From the NCBI GenBank assembly GCA_903870245.1, contig CAIQCB010000057.1, positions 62,001 to 126,000 of the forward strand: a DNA stretch of 64,000 nt, read 5' to 3'. This document shows positions 36,158 through 44,860 of this stretch, piece after piece (position 1 is the stretch's first letter; the number at the start of each line of letters is the position of its first letter). Both the position numbers and the translations under genes were made by a program. The notes under the pieces were generated by a model. The model did no database searches. It saw nothing but the letters and a program-made list of their open reading frames with translations, and was not told the origin of the DNA. The stretch comes from an uncultured Methylocystaceae bacterium (GTDB taxonomy: Bacteria; Pseudomonadota; Alphaproteobacteria; Rhizobiales; Beijerinckiaceae).

Positions 36158-36697
36158 ATGCGTAAGTTATTCGTCATTTTTTCTTCTTTAATGATATCAC
36201 TCGTCGCGGCGTCCTCGCCAGCTTCGGCGACAACGATCAATGGCCCGGTCGGCATTACTGTCGATGGAGGCGTTTACAGCACCTACTACTCTACCACTGA
36301 GTATTATAGAGTTTTGGAAAATTACACACAAACAGTCGGGCCGAGCATAACAGCGCCAACCAATAATCCGAACAACCTTGTCGGAATCGCAGACGCAACA
36401 TCATTTTTTAGCCAGCCCTGGTGGAGCGGTGGCTTTGATCCTACGGGCGCCAAGGCGCAGGCCGCCGCCATCCAGTGGTTTAATACCTCTGGCTTCCCCA
36501 TTAATCAGGGCGTGCAGCTTCCCAATGGAAGCCAAACACCCTATTTTGTTTACGCGACCGGCGATACCTCCGATCAAGTCCGTTATGCCTATGCTTACTT
36601 TGACGCCGGCTCTGGTCAAGTTGTGTCTAGCATCGCTCAATCGGAAGTCGTAGGAGACACCTTTTCTTACGCCCTAGCAGGACCCCTGTCCCAGTAA
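36158..36697 (+). CDS. Secreted protein of unknown function
   Basis: From the ATG at 36158 the protein is 179 residues (an upstream ATG at 36137 precedes the signal peptide by seven residues). The signal peptide is MRKLFVIFSSLMISLVAASS, with a cut near ASA. The mature domain is Ser/Thr/Tyr/Asn-rich and has no Cys (TINGPVGITVDGGVYSTYYS), with a beta-rich pattern (VRYAYAYFDAGSGQVVSSI). There is no charged catalytic motif. A strong terminator directly follows, so it is a single-gene unit. It may be an extracellular or periplasmic structural protein; I do not recognise the family. Confidence 0.7.
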   Translation: MRKLFVIFSSLMISLVAASSPASATTINGPVGITVDGGVYSTYYSTTEYYRVLENYTQTVGPSITAPTNNPNNLVGIADATSFFSQPWWSGGFDPTGAKAQAAAIQWFNTSGFPINQGVQLPNGSQTPYFVYATGDTSDQVRYAYAYFDAGSGQVVSSIAQSEVVGDTFSYALAGPLSQ

Positions 36698-36729
36698 GCG
36701 CGCTCAGGACTGCTAAATCTATTCGTTTG

Positions 36730-36768
36730 ACTGGCCTCAGGGTTGAAATCCTGAGGCCAGTTTTTTTT
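36730..36768 (+). terminator. Rho-independent terminator
   Basis: Perfect 12-base arms ACTGGCCTCAGG (36730-36741) and CCTGAGGCCAGT (36750-36761) with an eight-base loop are followed by eight T (36761-36768). It lies 33 bases after the stop of the secreted-protein gene. Confidence 0.95.
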
Positions 36769-37015
36769 CGTGAGATCCTCCAGATTCATCGTCGCAGCGG
36801 TTGTTTTGATAATCCCGTGATGTCGAATAAATTTGCATTTTACGAATCCTGCTTATCATTCCTGCTCGACTGGTGCGTTTCCCGGTCTGATGCAACAAAC
36901 GTTGCAGGAGACTTGTAGGAGAATTGACAATTACGCCGCGCCCGCGCCATCACTCATGATGGAGACGGGGTGGAGCGCCGCTGCGGCGTTGCGATAGAAG
37001 CCGTCTCCTGCGGCC

Positions 37016-37846
37016 ATGGCGGAGCGCGACCATGACATTGTCCATCAACTTTATCGTCGTAAGCCCATGAACTGGATCATGCCATTGGACCGTTATGTGG
37101 TCGGCGTGCCGTTGATTCTGGTTTTTTCCCTGCTTTTTGCCCTCTGCCAACTGGGTTTGAGGCGGCTGCTCGGGCCGGAGCGCATCCGAGAGTGTCACGA
37201 GGTTGGCGGCTATTATCTCGCTATCGTCGGGAGTTTCTACGCGGTGCTTCTCGGCCTGATCGTCTACGCCGCAATGGACAAATTCTCCAAGGCCGAGTCG
37301 ACGGTCGAGAATGAGGCGCGCGCAGTCCTCGGCGTCTATACGCTGGCGAGCCAGTTTGGCGACGAGGGGCGGGCGATCCGGGAAAACCTCTCAAAATACG
37401 CCAGCGAAGTCATCGTTAATGAATGGCGGTTGATGGAGCAAAACAGGATCAGCCTTGCGGCGCGAAATTTGTTCGTCGATACGATTGATCGCGTCAAAAA
37501 AATCCAGCCGGTCTCCGAAAACCAGAAAGCCCTCTATCCCGTCATGGTGTCAGAGCTCATCAACCTCTGGGACAGTCGGCGCGACCGAACCAAGGTCAGC
37601 AACTACGGTCTTCCCGGCGCCGAATGGACGGTCTTGATCCTCGGCGCCGCGATTACGCTTTTTTTCACCCTCTTCTTCACCATCGAGAGCACGTCGATCC
37701 ATCTGTTCATGACAGGCATGATCGCCTTGTTGATCTTCGCCTCGCTCTATCTCGTTTTGTTGTTCGGCGCGCCGTTCTCGGGGGATCTGCGCGTATCGAA
37801 TACGGGATTTCTCATTGCCCAGAGGATTATGAGCGAGAGACGGTAA
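37016..37846 (+). CDS. DUF4239 (bestrophin-like) membrane protein
   Basis: This 276-residue protein has the DUF4239 layout. Two N-terminal membrane helices (about 27-49 and 64-86) flank the conserved RECHEVGGYYLAIVGSFYAV. A soluble central domain of about 110 residues contains VENEARAVLGVYTLASQF. Two C-terminal helices follow (about 204-225 and 229-252, then FGAPFSGDLRV). The family is weakly related to bestrophin channels, but its function is unknown. The Met at residue 18 (37067) may be the true start, because most members have few residues before the first helix; neither site has a strong ribosome-binding sequence. Confidence 0.8.
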   Translation: MAERDHDIVHQLYRRKPMNWIMPLDRYVVGVPLILVFSLLFALCQLGLRRLLGPERIRECHEVGGYYLAIVGSFYAVLLGLIVYAAMDKFSKAESTVENEARAVLGVYTLASQFGDEGRAIRENLSKYASEVIVNEWRLMEQNRISLAARNLFVDTIDRVKKIQPVSENQKALYPVMVSELINLWDSRRDRTKVSNYGLPGAEWTVLILGAAITLFFTLFFTIESTSIHLFMTGMIALLIFASLYLVLLFGAPFSGDLRVSNTGFLIAQRIMSERR

Positions 37847-38169
37847 GAGGCGCGCGAGGCAAGGGCTAAAAAGTCATGGCCTCATCGCGAGTCCATGGTG
37901 ATTGCGAAAGTCGATCAAGCGGCTAGCCTTGCCTGTGGCGCCATCGCGGCCGTCTGCCCGAGCGTCGATGCCGACCGCGCCAACGTCGACGCCAAACAGT
38001 CTTTTCATGCCTCCAGAGCGCGCCGCCGCTGGACCCGCGCCGATCGCGCCATAGGTGGAATTACAATTGGCGCATCGTTTCGGGAATGTTCGAGCGTCAG
38101 GGGAAACAAACCAACCTGTGGTCACGCAGCGCCCAAGCGCCCGGACCCGTGCATTATGGAGAACGCCTG

Positions 38170-38523
38170 ATGTCTCTCTCGACGCGCTTTGTTTTCTCGC
38201 CCCAGGGGGGCCGCGCGCCGGCTCTCGTGGCCGCCGCGCTCATTGCGGCGACGTTTCTGCCCGGTCGGCTGGCTCACGCCGAGGGCGCGTCCTGCGCTGC
38301 GGATAAAAAACACACCTGCGAACAACTGGTGCAAGACACCATTCTGTGGCGCGTCAGCGATCCCGACAGCCCGGCCTCGAAACACTGGGCGCAAAAAAAT
38401 CTTGACGATCTCTGCGCCTGCACGTCGGACGTCTACGCCACAGTCAATTGTTTTCAGGTTCAGGTGAACAACAACCACAAGACATGGCAGGACGCCATCG
38501 CGACCTGTCGCGCAAAACCATAA
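38170..38523 (+). CDS. Small secreted Cys-rich protein of unknown function
   Basis: From the ATG at 38170, preceded by GGAGA, the protein is 117 residues. The signal peptide has the hydrophobic core ALVAAALIAATFLPG and a cut near AHA. The mature part has six Cys (ASCAAD, HTCEQL, DLCACTS, VNCFQV, ATCRAK), enough for three disulphides, and an otherwise helical polar sequence. The longer frame to 38086 is rejected because it precedes a proper signal peptide. A GC-rich hairpin follows the stop. I know no family. Confidence 0.65.
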   Translation: MSLSTRFVFSPQGGRAPALVAAALIAATFLPGRLAHAEGASCAADKKHTCEQLVQDTILWRVSDPDSPASKHWAQKNLDDLCACTSDVYATVNCFQVQVNNNHKTWQDAIATCRAKP

Positions 38524-38532
38524 AATAACAAA

Positions 38533-38556
38533 ATGCGGCGGAGCCATCCGCCGCAT
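38533..38556 (+). terminator. Likely terminator hairpin
   Basis: Arms ATGCGGCGG (38533-38541) and CCGCCGCAT (38548-38556) are perfect complements around a six-base loop, ten bases past the stop of the small secreted protein. There is no long T run after it, so it may be a weak or bidirectional terminator. Confidence 0.55.
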
Positions 38557-38570
38557 CCCTATCGCGATTT

Positions 38571-38834
38571 TCAGCATTTTGGCGCATCGACGAACTTATT
38601 CCGAAACGATGCGCTTTTCATCGGTTCGTGTTGTAATTGTAGAATGCTTTGTCCTTTGTTCGGAGTATTGAATTTCTCCAGCGTTTTCGACAACTCTCCG
38701 ACCAGCATATTGAACGCTCCCATCGTGACGCCAGTGCTGGCGTGCGCCGGTTTCATGTCGTCCCCGATGTCTTTGCAGGGTTCTCCGGCGCCGGCGGACA
38801 GGAAGAGCAAGTAATGATCGTCACAATGAAGGAA
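38571..38834 (-). pseudogene. C-terminal fragment of a group 1 truncated haemoglobin
   Basis: The reverse strand encodes GAGEPCKDIGDDMKPAHAST followed by ALVGEL-like and KTLEKFNTP segments. This matches the C-terminal half of group 1 truncated haemoglobins (GGPCKYTGRDMKEAHKGL and TLDKFKVP in typical members). The N-terminal half, with the haem-ligating histidine region, is not in this frame. The frame opens only after a stop at 38835-38837 and has only a TTG in a poor context. The usual glycine pair before PC is GE here. It is probably a remnant of a truncated gene, though a divergent short protein cannot be excluded. Confidence 0.5.
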
Positions 38835-38837
38835 TCA

Positions 38838-39364
38838 CGGTCGTAATTGGGGTCAATCCCCCCGAACATGTTGGAAGCTTGTTTAAGTCGTAACCATGGC
38901 TCGCTTCATGGGCGCCTGGGCTGGCGAGACGACGCTCCGACGTCCAGAATGTTCTGGCTCATGCGCTCGTCGTTGTCATTGGAGTTGGTGGCGATGAGCA
39001 TTTTCATGGTCAAGCGCGCGCCGAACAATCGCCCGGAGATTTGTGTGGCGGCGGGGCAAGGGTTGACGGACGACCCGAGACTGTCAAGGCGCCAGGTTTG
39101 GATATCCGGGGTTGAGGTGCGCTGGGCTGGCGCATCGCGCAACAGACGCATGCACGATGAGCGTCACTGAGAAAGATGCAACAAAAAAATGCAAGACTGG
39201 TTAGTTCTTGTCCAACGAGCCCACGAAACTATCGAACCGGGCCCGATTGGCGCCGATTATTTATTTTTGACGTCCGATCATTTCTCTCCTAGCATTCAGT
39301 ATGTTTGGCGAACAGAAGGATGACGTTGAGGGATGTAATCGCTCTGACAAGAGGAGTGGTTGTG
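38838..39364. other. Spacer with short frames only
   Basis: About 530 bases. Overlapping frames exist on both strands (38,847-39,170 forward and 38,906-39,151 reverse), but neither shows a family motif, signal peptide or ribosome-binding site. The 5' part of the haemoglobin remnant is not recognisable here. The promoter of the small HTH gene should lie near 39,250-39,340. Confidence 0.4.
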
Positions 39365-39583
39365 ATGACTCCACAACAATGCCGTTTTGCAAGGACCCTC
39401 CTGAACTGGTCGGTTCTGGACCTCGCAGATAACGCCGATCTGAGCACAGAGACCATCTCCGGATACGAAGCCGGATATGAAGAATTTATGGAAAGCGTGA
39501 TCGCCTCAATTCAGGTTACGCTCGAATACGCTGGCGTTGAATTCATCGCGCTGGATGAAAATGGCGTCAGATTACGATCCTGA
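39365..39583 (+). CDS. Small XRE-type helix-turn-helix regulator
   Basis: From the ATG at 39365 the protein is 72 residues, a single helix-turn-helix: TPQQCRFARTLLNWSVLDLA, then DLSTETISGYEAG, and the tail VTLEYAGVEFIALDENGVRL. This is the Rhizobiales family of mini XRE proteins whose typical tail is ALEAAGVEFI followed by GVRL. AGAGGAG lies eight bases before this ATG, so I prefer it to the upstream TTG and ATG starts at 39305 and 39320. It is probably a DNA-binding transcription regulator with a local target; no partner is evident. Confidence 0.8.
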   Translation: MTPQQCRFARTLLNWSVLDLADNADLSTETISGYEAGYEEFMESVIASIQVTLEYAGVEFIALDENGVRLRS

Positions 39584-39649
39584 CCACCGGGGTGGCGGCA
39601 TGCAGTATCTTCCCCAACTGCCGCCGCCGCCCCATTGCTCCGAATATGG

Positions 39650-40258
39650 TCAGATCTTGCCGCCCTTATGCACAACAAATCTGGGAGGCGCAGCGGGCGG
39701 GATGACGCGGTGGAAGCTGGCTTCCCTGTAGAGATCGACGCGAAAGGTCTCCGGGGGCATGATTTCCAATGATGTCAGTTCAAGCGGCTCGGCGCGAACC
39801 TGACCATACCATCCCGGCTGACAGGATGGCGTCAACGCTCCAAACACGCGCGCCGGGGCCGTGGGCGTCTTGCGCACCGGCAACAACAGCAACTCCATTT
39901 CGACGTCGCAATGACCCGGAGTCCTCGCTCGCGCTGAACCGGCGAAGGGCGCGGCGGCGTCGCACACAGTCAGCAGGGCGGCGGCAACCGCCCGTCTGGC
40001 GTCGGGGCGCCAAAAATCGAGAAAGGCGCTGCCTTTCATGTTTTTCAACCAGAGCGCGTCGAGTCGCGCGCCACACAATCGCAAAGGAAAGTTTCTCGCC
40101 GCATCGAGATCGATCATAAAGGCGTCAGCGAGGATATGCGGAATGTCTCCAGGGTTGATGTCGGCGCGTGTCGGCGCAGCGTGCGGGCCGCGGATACGGT
40201 TCCAATAGGCGTATAAATCGGCTGTAACCGTCTGACGGATGGTTTCTTCGGCGCGCAT
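39650..40258 (-). CDS. PAS-domain protein (PAS_5 type)
   Basis: This 202-residue protein begins with a helical segment (LYAYWNRIRGPHAAPTRADI, then NPGDIPHILADAFMIDLD), followed by a PAS fold (FPLRLCGARLDALW, GSAFLDFWRPDARRAV and MELLLLPVR). This is the pattern of the PAS_5 family common in Alphaproteobacteria, including the ending LLLPLR...RVFGALTP. There is no output domain, signal peptide or membrane span. It probably senses a small ligand and works with a partner, or regulates indirectly. The gene is isolated, transcribed leftward, and diverges from a structured leader and the rhomboid gene. Confidence 0.75.
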   Translation of the reverse strand: MRAEETIRQTVTADLYAYWNRIRGPHAAPTRADINPGDIPHILADAFMIDLDAARNFPLRLCGARLDALWLKNMKGSAFLDFWRPDARRAVAAALLTVCDAAAPFAGSARARTPGHCDVEMELLLLPVRKTPTAPARVFGALTPSCQPGWYGQVRAEPLELTSLEIMPPETFRVDLYREASFHRVIPPAAPPRFVVHKGGKI

Positions 40259-40472
40259 GTCGCGGCTCCTGTCCAGTTCTGATACAAGACGGCCGCCAAT
40301 GGGCCGTCCCCCGAATAAACCTGCACGCGCGGGGCCAGACGATCCTGGACGGCTCCGGGAATTCTCCGGGACAAGCTTTTGCGCCTTTTGGCTTCCTCGC
40401 CGCCACGAGGGTGGCCAGCAACTTCAGCAAACCGTAAATTGCAAGAAATCAAAACTCTCGTTATGACGAGAT

Positions 40473-40616
40473 GGAGCCGCAGCTGATCGCGCCTGCGACG
40501 TTTAACTGTATCTGCCCCGTGACCGGGGTTTGAAATCCGGTATCCCGGCTCCATGTCCGCCATTGTGGTCTGTGTCGTTTTGACCGGCCTGTGGTTCATT
40601 TTGAAACAGGTCGGTC
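40473..40616 (+). ncRNA. Candidate structured leader RNA before the rhomboid gene
   Basis: A closing stem TGGAGCCG (40472-40479) with CGGCTCCA (40546-40553) encloses two smaller hairpins: CGCAG with CTGCG, and CCCCG (40515-40519) with CGGGG (40524-40528). A second hairpin, GACCGGCCTGT (40582-40592) with ACAGGTCGGTC (40606-40616, one mismatch), ends three bases before the rhomboid GTG and covers the only Shine-Dalgarno-like bases. The arrangement looks like a three-way junction plus a start-occluding hairpin. It is not a tRNA, because no proper T-arm can be drawn. No known riboswitch class was recognised. Confidence 0.35.
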
Positions 40617-40619
40617 TTT

Positions 40620-41393
40620 GTGTCGGAACGCGAGAAGATCATCAATCTGCCAGGCGTGATCACCGTCTTGATCTGCGTTCTTGCAGGGTTGCAATGCGTC
40701 GTAGAATATGGGCCCGAGCCAATCGCGCAGCAAATGTATCAGGCCTTCGCTTTTATCCCGGCGCGACTGAGCCTTGTCATGGACCCTCATGCGCTCCTGC
40801 CGACGCGCTCGACCTTCGACTATGACACCCAGCAAGCGGTAGAGCGCCTCAATGCGGCGATGGGGGTCGGTCAACTGACGATCCTGACGCTGTTCACCTA
40901 CGCCTTTCTCCACGGCAGCTGGTCTCACCTGCTCGTCAACGCTCTCTCGCTCGCCGCCTTTGGTTCGCCCGTCGCCAGGCGGCTGGGCGATTTCATGTTT
41001 CTGGTTTTTGTCTCCTGCGGCGCTGTCGCCGGGGCGTTGGCGCATTTTTTTCTGCACCCGCTCGATCTGACGCCAATGGTCGGAGCCTCGGCCGGGATCT
41101 CCGCCGCCATGGCGGCGATCGTTCGCTTCGCCTTCGCGCCTGGCGCCGTACTCGGGGCAACGCGCCGCGAGTGGCGCGACCCGCATCCGCCCGCCGAGCC
41201 GCTGATGAATCTCACGGGTAATCGTTCGGCCCTGATGTTCGTACTGGTGTGGTTTGGAACCAACGCCCTGTTCGGCGTTTTTCCGCAGGCGATGGGGTCG
41301 GACGCCGCTGTCGCCTGGGAGGCGCATGTCGGCGGCTTTGTCTTTGGCCTGCTGACCTTCGGTCTTTTCGAGAAGCGGGCGAAGGCTGGATAA
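40620..41393 (+). CDS. Rhomboid-family intramembrane serine protease
   Basis: This 257-residue membrane protein has rhomboid hallmarks: FLHGSWSHLLVN with the conserved His and Asn, the catalytic serine in GASAG (about residue 159), and the catalytic histidine in AHVGGFVFG (about 243). About six or seven hydrophobic helices are present. It cleaves membrane helices of unknown substrates in the inner membrane. The only possible start before the first helix is the GTG at 40620, because an in-frame stop lies 16 bases upstream. Its ribosome-binding site is poor and sits in a hairpin, so translation may be regulated. Confidence 0.9.
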   Translation: MSEREKIINLPGVITVLICVLAGLQCVVEYGPEPIAQQMYQAFAFIPARLSLVMDPHALLPTRSTFDYDTQQAVERLNAAMGVGQLTILTLFTYAFLHGSWSHLLVNALSLAAFGSPVARRLGDFMFLVFVSCGAVAGALAHFFLHPLDLTPMVGASAGISAAMAAIVRFAFAPGAVLGATRREWRDPHPPAEPLMNLTGNRSALMFVLVWFGTNALFGVFPQAMGSDAAVAWEAHVGGFVFGLLTFGLFEKRAKAG

Positions 41394-41412
41394 ATCCCGG
41401 CTCCGTCAAATT

Positions 41413-42468
41413 TCAGATCGAGACGCCCGGGATCGGGATGTGAGCGAAGATGTTCGGCAGGGCGCGTTGCGCCGCCTGATGTCCGATCTCGATCAATCTC
41501 TCGGCGCGATGAAAATCGAACATGCCGATGTTTTCCATGCGCGCCGTAATGATGGCGTCTGGCGGATCGCCGGCCAGGCGCGAGCGCAAAATGCGATCCT
41601 GCACAATATTGAAGGCGTCGATCATCGCTGTCGCCACATTAGGCGCGTCGTCAGCCCTGCGATCGAAATAACGCGGCAGAAGCCGTTCGACGAGAGAGGG
41701 ATCGCCCCGGTCGTCGTAGGGCGAAGGTTCGTTCGGTTTCTTCTTCAATACCGCATCGCCCTGGATGACCCCGGAGCGATACATCATGTCTGCTGTGACA
41801 TTGACGGCGATGACGAATTCTGCGCCCAGCGCCCGACACACCGTCACCGGCACCGGATTAACGAGCGCGCCATCGAACAGCCAGCGCTCGCCGACGCGCA
41901 CCGGTTCGAAAATGCCGGGCAGGGCGTAGGAGGCGCGGATCGCCAGTGGCAGCGAGCCGCGTTGCATCCATACTTCATGACCTGACCCGACCTCTGTCGC
42001 GACGGCGGCAAAAGGGATAGGCAGGTCCTCGATATTGAAATGATCCAGTTCCTGTTCGAGCGCCGCCCTCAGTCTCTCGCCTCCGATCAGACTGCCGCCG
42101 GAGAAGGATAAATCCATGAGCGTGAAGACGCGGCGGCGGGTCAGCGACCGTGCGAAGGCCTCGATCTGATCGAGACGGTCGGCGGCGTAGCATCCGCCGA
42201 CAACGGCGCCGATTGATGTGCCCGCGATGATGTCCGGATGCACGCCATGCGCGGCGAGTTCTCTCAGCACCCCGATATGCGACCAGCCGCGCGCGGCGCC
42301 GGCGCCAAGCGCCAGACCAATGCGCGGTCTGTCATCGCGCCGCTTGTGCGGACGACATTCGACATCGCCGGGGATGTTGGCTTTTTCATCTTGCATAAGC
42401 GGATTCTTCATCACCGAATCGGTCAGCGTGATTTTTTCGGCGGCTTCGGCGCGACGCAAGGAAAACAT
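41413..42468 (-). CDS. Patatin-like phospholipase (RssA/NTE type)
   Basis: From the ATG at 42468, with GGGGA just upstream, the protein is 351 residues; a TTG at 42522 is the alternative. The catalytic serine lies in GTSIG, the oxyanion loop is GAGAARG, and the aspartate of the Ser-Asp dyad is in DGALVNPVP. The protein hydrolyses acyl esters of phospholipids. It has no signal peptide and is probably cytosolic or peripheral to the membrane. The N-terminal 60 residues are polar and the C-terminus carries extra helices. It converges with the rhomboid gene, leaving a gap of only about 20 bases. Confidence 0.9.
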   Translation of the reverse strand: MFSLRRAEAAEKITLTDSVMKNPLMQDEKANIPGDVECRPHKRRDDRPRIGLALGAGAARGWSHIGVLRELAAHGVHPDIIAGTSIGAVVGGCYAADRLDQIEAFARSLTRRRVFTLMDLSFSGGSLIGGERLRAALEQELDHFNIEDLPIPFAAVATEVGSGHEVWMQRGSLPLAIRASYALPGIFEPVRVGERWLFDGALVNPVPVTVCRALGAEFVIAVNVTADMMYRSGVIQGDAVLKKKPNEPSPYDDRGDPSLVERLLPRYFDRRADDAPNVATAMIDAFNIVQDRILRSRLAGDPPDAIITARMENIGMFDFHRAERLIEIGHQAAQRALPNIFAHIPIPGVSI

Positions 42469-42584
42469 CGTTTTTCCCCGGCTCCTGCAATATCGTAACG
42501 TTAGAAAATTATATGGTTGCAAGACTGGCGACGATAAATGCTGTTTTCAGCGATCCTTGGACAAAATGCGTCAATCATCCGCCA

Positions 42585-42980
42585 TCAGGACTCGATTACG
42601 AGCGATGTCCGTCCTTCATTCAATTCGATGCGGCGGTAGAAACAGGATTTGCGGCCGGTGTGACAGGCTTTGCCGTCGCCGCCGGGTTCAACGTCGAGCA
42701 ACAGGGCGTCCTGATCGCAATCAACCCGCAGCGACACAACCTTTTGCACCTGTCCGGAGGTGTCGCCCTTGCGCCATAGAGATTGTCTGGAGCGGGACCA
42801 ATAATGCGCCACGCCGGTTTCCAGGGTTTTATCGAGCGCGAGGCGGTTCATGTAGGCGACCATAAGCACCTCGCGCGTCGTGGCGTCGGTGGTCACGCAA
42901 ACAATGAGACCATTGGCGTCAAACTTCGGTGAGAACGCCGTTCCCTCCTCAAGGGCGGCCTTGTTGTCGACGATCGACAT
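42585..42980 (-). CDS. hisI: Phosphoribosyl-AMP cyclohydrolase
   Basis: This 131-residue enzyme of histidine synthesis opens the adenine ring of phosphoribosyl-AMP (third step). Family motifs are [33 protein letters not shown], the metal-binding DCDQDALLL and a [11 protein letters not shown] segment with Cys and His zinc ligands. The length is usual for the monofunctional form, so the HisE function is encoded elsewhere. It starts three bases after the folE stop codon, giving a two-gene unit transcribed leftward. Confidence 0.95.
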   Translation of the reverse strand: MSIVDNKAALEEGTAFSPKFDANGLIVCVTTDATTREVLMVAYMNRLALDKTLETGVAHYWSRSRQSLWRKGDTSGQVQKVVSLRVDCDQDALLLDVEPGGDGKACHTGRKSCFYRRIELNEGRTSLVIES

Positions 42981-42983
42981 TGA

Positions 42984-43598
42984 TCAGCGCGCGCCTCGGA
43001 GCAAGGTGAAGAAATGCGCCTGTTGCGCGGCGTTGTTCTCGAATACGCCGGAGAAGCGCATCGTCACGGTGGAGGAGCCATGTTTCATTACGCCGCGCAT
43101 TGACATGCACATATGCTCTGCTTCGACCATCACCGCGACGCCGCGTGGATTGAGATGGGTCGCTATGGCGTCTGCGATTTGGGCCGTCATCGATTCCTGG
43201 GTTTGCAGCCTGCGCGCGAAGACGTCGACCAGCCGCGCCAGTTTCGACAAGCCGACGACTCCGCCGTTCGGATAGTAAGCGACATGCGCCTTTCCGACAA
43301 AAGGCACCATGTGATGTTCGCAATGCGACGAGAATGGAATATCGCGCACCAGCACGAGATCGTTGTAATTCTCAACTTCCTCGAAGACGCGGGAGAGGAT
43401 GTCCTCGGGGCTTTCCGTATAGCCGGCAAAAAATTCACGATAGGCTTTCGCTACACGGCGTGGCGTGTCGCGCAGTCCTTCGCGTTCGGGATCGTCGCCG
43501 GCCCAGCGCAACAGGGTGCGAACGGCAGCTTCGGCTTCTTGTTGCGATGGGCGCGTCATGGGACGGGGGGCGGGCGAGGGTCGTTCCGGAGCGATCAT
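42984..43598 (-). CDS. folE: GTP cyclohydrolase I
   Basis: From the ATG at 43598 (MIAPERPSP) the protein is 204 residues; a longer frame to 43733 has no family support. It converts GTP to dihydroneopterin triphosphate, the first step of folate synthesis. Motifs include [14 protein letters not shown], the zinc-ligand segment [10 protein letters not shown] and [17 protein letters not shown]. The second zinc cysteine is in [11 protein letters not shown]. It is upstream of hisI and diverges from the IscU-like gene. Confidence 0.95.
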   Translation of the reverse strand: MIAPERPSPAPRPMTRPSQQEAEAAVRTLLRWAGDDPEREGLRDTPRRVAKAYREFFAGYTESPEDILSRVFEEVENYNDLVLVRDIPFSSHCEHHMVPFVGKAHVAYYPNGGVVGLSKLARLVDVFARRLQTQESMTAQIADAIATHLNPRGVAVMVEAEHMCMSMRGVMKHGSSTVTMRFSGVFENNAAQQAHFFTLLRGAR

Positions 43599-43827
43599 GA
43601 AGGGGTGCTCCGTTGTTTCCGGTCGATCTTCCAGGGTCTTGACCACGTCTTCCAAGTGGCGCCTCCAGTCCTGCGTGCCGCTGTCTTGTCCGTTCCGGCC
43701 CACGGGGTTGGCCGACGCTCGAACGCTCGCCAACCTCTCGGTTTGGGAGTATCTGTTTTGCAGAAATTTCGCGAGAGCGACGCTTCATGCCGGCGTTCCG
43801 GCGCCGCTTTCGGCGGCAGACCGTAGA

Positions 43828-43839
43828 CCCTATATAGGG
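43828..43839. promoter_or_regulatory. Palindrome CCCTATATAGGG in the folE/IscU-like divergent region
   Basis: A perfect 12-base palindrome containing TATATA lies 29 bases before the start of the IscU-like gene. It could be the -10 region of its promoter overlapped by an operator. I see no clear -35 element. Confidence 0.35.
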
Positions 43840-43868
43840 AGCGACCGCAGCATGGTAAGCCCGAGTCC

Positions 43869-44309
43869 ATGATCGATCAGATTTACAACGCGCGCATTCT
43901 CGAACTGGCCGCCGATATTCCGCGCATTGGTCGTCTGGAACGGCCAGACGCCTCCGCGACTGCGCATTCCAAACTTTGCGGCTCCACGATCACCGTAGAT
44001 CTGACGTTGCGCGACGGGCGGGTCGCCGATTACGCTCATGAGTTGCGCGCTTGCGCCCTGGGGCAGGCTTCCGCTTCGGTCCTGGCCCGCAATATCATCG
44101 GGACGACGCCTCAGGAGTTAAAAGACGCGCGCCACGCATTGCTGGGCATGCTCAAAGAGAACGGTCCGCCCCCCGGCGGAAAATGGGCCGATCTTGCGGT
44201 GCTGGAGCCGGTGCGGGAATACAAGGCGCGCCACGCATCGACGCTGCTCGCCTTCGACGCCGCCGTCGAAGCGGCGGAGAAGGCTGAGAAGCCGGCCGTC
44301 GCCGATTGA
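43869..44309 (+). CDS. IscU/NifU-like iron-sulphur cluster scaffold
   Basis: This 146-residue protein matches the IscU-like family: [14 protein letters not shown] at the start, a first conserved Cys in SKLCGSTI, and a second in [12 protein letters not shown]. The third ligand Cys of classical IscU is missing; the matching region reads [11 protein letters not shown]. Proteins of this subgroup are annotated as iron-sulphur assembly scaffolds in Alphaproteobacteria and often sit beside folE and hisI, as here. The C-terminal Ala-rich tail is probably disordered. The start is supported by the conserved DxIYNARI opening. Confidence 0.85.
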   Translation: MIDQIYNARILELAADIPRIGRLERPDASATAHSKLCGSTITVDLTLRDGRVADYAHELRACALGQASASVLARNIIGTTPQELKDARHALLGMLKENGPPPGGKWADLAVLEPVREYKARHASTLLAFDAAVEAAEKAEKPAVAD

Positions 44310-44356
44310 GCCGCGCCCCTCTCGCCCGGGAGGCCCCGATCCGGCTAACCTGCGGC

Positions 44357-44860
44357 ATGAGCAAAGATCCGATTCGCATCCTCGGGATTGATCCCGGCCT
44401 GCGCAACACCGGCTGGGGGCTGATCGAATGTCAGGGCTCACGCCTGTCTTTCGTCAATTGCGGCCGGCTGCAACCCGATCCCGGGCAGGCGATGGGCGCG
44501 CGGCTGCGCGATCTGCATGAGGGCCTGATGCAGATCATCGCCGACTATGCGCCTCATGAGGCGGCGGTCGAGGAGACCTTTGTCAACCGCGATCCGCAAT
44601 CGGCGCTGAAACTGGGGCAGGCGCGCGGCGTCGCCCTCGCTGCGCCGGCCCTGGCCGGGCTGATCGTCGCGGAATACGCCGCCAATGTCGTCAAGAAGAC
44701 CGTCGTCGGCGCTGGCCACGCCGATAAACAACAGGTGCAAATGATGGTGCGCGTGCTGTTGCCGTCGAGCGCGGCCTCCAGCGCCGACGCCGCCGATGCG
44801 CTTGCCGTGGCGATCTGTCATGCGCAGCACCGCAGCGCGCGAATGCGGGCGATCGCATGA
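44357..44860 (+). CDS. ruvC: Holliday junction endonuclease RuvC
   Basis: From the ATG at 44357 the enzyme is 167 residues. The active-site acidic residues are the first Asp in [13 protein letters not shown], Glu in VEETFVN, and Asp residues of [13 protein letters not shown]. It cuts Holliday junctions symmetrically after RuvAB branch migration. The longer frame from 44306 lacks family sequence. It overlaps ruvA by four bases (ATGA), the first of a chain of coupled genes. Confidence 0.96.
   Translation: MSKDPIRILGIDPGLRNTGWGLIECQGSRLSFVNCGRLQPDPGQAMGARLRDLHEGLMQIIADYAPHEAAVEETFVNRDPQSALKLGQARGVALAAPALAGLIVAEYAANVVKKTVVGAGHADKQQVQMMVRVLLPSSAASSADAADALAVAICHAQHRSARMRAIA

Noticed and set aside
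38906-39151. 81-codon reverse frame, considered as the N-terminal half of the haemoglobin remnant
   Set aside because: It shows none of the haemoglobin helices or haem-ligand motifs.
40473-40552. tRNA gene suggested by a 7-8 base acceptor-like stem
   Set aside because: No T-arm, anticodon arm or 3' CCA-like geometry can be drawn; selenocysteine tRNA was also considered and does not fit.
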